From Anaerolineae bacterium (lineage in GTDB: Bacteria; Chloroflexota; Anaerolineae; UBA1429): 6,352 bases of DNA. How positions within the stretch are numbered: position 1 is the first letter of the stretch; each line of letters starts with the position of its first letter. The position numbers and the translations under genes are program-made. The DNA lies in NCBI GenBank assembly GCA_007123335.1, contig SKLG01000588.1:1-6352 (forward strand). Direction: 5' to 3'. The notes under the pieces were generated by a model. It saw only the letters and a list, made by a program, of their open reading frames with translations, ran no database searches and was not told the origin of the DNA. Shown in pieces: positions 5,258-6,352 of the stretch.

Positions 5258-6001
5258 ATGACACGTAAAGAATGGCTCCTGATCGTCATCCTGGCCGTAT
5301 TCACCGTCTTTTCGATGGCCTTTGCCCCCTCGGCCTCGCCACCGCCGATGCAAGAGGCGGTAGCCGCCGTCCTGCCGATGGAGGTGGCGACGGCGACGTT
5401 CACCGCCATGCCCACGATGACGGCGACGGCCACGTTCACCGCGACGCCAAGCGTGACGCCCTCGGCCACCGCCACGCCCACGGCGACCCACACCCCCACC
5501 GAGACGCCCACGCCGACCGCCACGCTGACGCCCACGGCCACCCCATACCCCTTTGACACACGGGCCGATCTGCCGCGCTACATCTATATCGACCAAGAGA
5601 CGCAGTGGATGTACGTGTTTGAGCATGGGGAGCTGATCCGCGACATGCCCTGCAGCACCGGGTTGCCCGAGTGGGACAAGACCACCGAGCCATGGAGCGG
5701 CACAGTGGGGGCCTACTGGGGCACCTTTACCGCGTTCGGTGTGTACGCCGACGACGCCTGGTATCTCTATCCCTGCCTGGGCTCGATCCTCATCCATAGC
5801 CTGCCCTATACTTGGGAAGATGACGTAAAGGTCTACCAGGGCGCGGAGCATCTGGGCGTGCGCCCCTCGTCGCGCGGCTGCATCCGCCTCTCGCCGGAGG
5901 ACGCCGCCTGGCTCACCGAGTGGAACCCTGAGGGCGCCTACTGCACCATCACCGAGCCTTTTACCGAGAAATGGCGCACCATCCTCTCCAGTCAGCCCTG
6001 A
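5258..6001 (+). CDS. L,D-transpeptidase (YkuD domain), exported
   Basis: A 247-residue protein. A basic MTRK start is followed by a hydrophobic segment (about 6-24), either a signal peptide or an anchor. Residues 43-98 are a low-complexity Thr/Ala/Pro linker of TATPT type. The YkuD catalytic domain runs from about 105 to 235. It starts with YIYIDQETQWMYVFEHG, which matches the strand-rich opening of the family, and holds H180 (ILIHSLPY) and the catalytic C208 in SSRGCIRLS. Such enzymes cross-link peptidoglycan or attach proteins to it, using Cys as nucleophile. The usual motif is SHGC; here the His is Arg (R206), while G207, C208 and R210 are kept. The gene lies between the two Cas4-like pieces and overlaps the second by 31 bp. 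Substrate and localisation are inferred from the family. Confidence 0.9.
   Translation: MTRKEWLLIVILAVFTVFSMAFAPSASPPPMQEAVAAVLPMEVATATFTAMPTMTATATFTATPSVTPSATATPTATHTPTETPTPTATLTPTATPYPFDTRADLPRYIYIDQETQWMYVFEHGELIRDMPCSTGLPEWDKTTEPWSGTVGAYWGTFTAFGVYADDAWYLYPCLGSILIHSLPYTWEDDVKVYQGAEHLGVRPSSRGCIRLSPEDAAWLTEWNPEGAYCTITEPFTEKWRTILSSQP
5384..5551 (+). repeat. Low-complexity Thr/Pro/Ala-coding repeat region
   Basis: This GC-rich stretch encodes the TATFTA...TPTPTATP linker of the L,D-transpeptidase. The 11-base word ACGTTCACCGC occurs exactly at 5396-5406 and 5432-5442, 36 bases (12 codons) apart, and GACGGCGACG recurs at 5389 and 5419. Slippage-type expansion and contraction is likely, so linker length may differ between strains. 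Confidence 0.75.
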
Positions 6002-6352
6002 TCGTCGCGTTGATCGTCGTCTTGCTCCTGCTCTATGGGGCCTGGCGACGGATGAAGCGCGCCGGCGCCCTCAGCGGCCTGCCCCGAGGGCGCATCGTCT
6101 ATGCCGACAGCGCCTCATGGCGCGCCGGGGGCGTGTTGACGGCCCCGGCGGTGGGGCTGTCGGGCAAGCCCGACTATATCCTCAAGCAGGGGAGGCACAT
6201 CATCCCCATCGAGGTCAAGCCGGGGCGCCGCGCCGCCGCGCCCTATGACGCCGACATCCTCCAACTGGCGGCCTATTGTCTGCTGGTGGAAGAGACCACC
6301 GGCACCCGCCCCCCGCATGGCCTGCTGCGCTATCGGGAGCACACGTTTGAAA
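5971..6352 (+). CDS. Membrane-anchored Cas4/RecB-type nuclease core (incomplete at window end)
   Basis: The first 127 codons of a gene that runs off the window. A membrane helix at about 8-23 is followed by WRRMKR, which predicts that the rest faces the cytoplasm. The nuclease core follows: GKPDYIL with D68, IPIEVKPGRR with E81 and K83 (the D...ExK signature of PD-(D/E)XK enzymes), and QLAAY (Q98, Y102), the QxxxY motif of the RecB/Cas4 family. The conserved stretch PYDADILQLAAYCLLVEE (91-108) is typical of Cas4. The usual Cas4 N-terminal YCxR and GxxxH motifs are absent here and are found instead at 4942-5223. The C-terminal Fe-S cysteines would lie beyond the window. The ATG lies inside the end of the L,D-transpeptidase gene (31-bp overlap), with no clear Shine-Dalgarno; the frame is open further up, so the exact start is moderately sure. 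Confidence 0.88.
   Translation, partial: MAHHPLQSALIVALIVVLLLLYGAWRRMKRAGALSGLPRGRIVYADSASWRAGGVLTAPAVGLSGKPDYILKQGRHIIPIEVKPGRRAAAPYDADILQLAAYCLLVEETTGTRPPHGLLRYREHTFE

Noticed and set aside
4942..6352. A CRISPR-Cas locus, because of the Cas4-like sequences
   Set aside because: No direct-repeat/spacer array and no cas1, cas2 or effector gene is present. Both pieces have membrane helices, unlike CRISPR Cas4.

Overview
This GC-rich, densely coding window looks like chromosome from a thermophilic or anaerobic member of the Chloroflexota (Anaerolineae-like). That assignment is inferred. It rests on an aldehyde:ferredoxin oxidoreductase operon, several exported proteins with Thr/Pro-rich 'TPTPT' linkers, a bacterial translin homologue and membrane-anchored Cas4-like proteins. 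No RNA gene, insertion sequence or CRISPR array was seen.

Layout. The left part (about 1-2400) is read on the minus strand. Read 5' to 3', it starts with a nine-repeat membrane-anchored TPR protein (1174-2298). A small membrane protein with a Pro/Thr tail follows (850-1104). After a gap of about 170 bp holding a possible terminator, a promoter and a perfect 17-bp palindrome, there is a 16-Cys four-cluster ferredoxin subunit (162-680). It overlaps by 4 bp the start of a tungsten-type aldehyde ferredoxin oxidoreductase (1-165), which runs off the window edge. The last two genes clearly form one electron-transfer unit.

At about 2388-2446 two good sigma70-type promoters lie back to back. The minus one drives the TPR gene. 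The plus one drives a run of six plus-strand genes: a zinc-ribbon/TM/TPR/Ig-like protein (2588-3922), a DUF3467 protein (3975-4286), a translin-family protein (4302-4949), a small protein carrying the N-terminal Cas4-type motif plus a membrane helix (4942-5223), an L,D-transpeptidase (YkuD) with a long Thr/Pro linker (5258-6001), and a membrane-anchored Cas4/RecB-type nuclease core (5971 to the window end, incomplete).

The most striking point is that the Cas4-like nuclease appears split between two membrane proteins. The first half has the YCxRxWW and GxxxH motifs. The second has the D, ExK and QxxxY motifs. An L,D-transpeptidase gene lies between them, and a translin (nucleic-acid binding or RNase family) gene lies immediately upstream. 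This could be a membrane-associated nucleic-acid-processing module, but its function is not known from the sequence.
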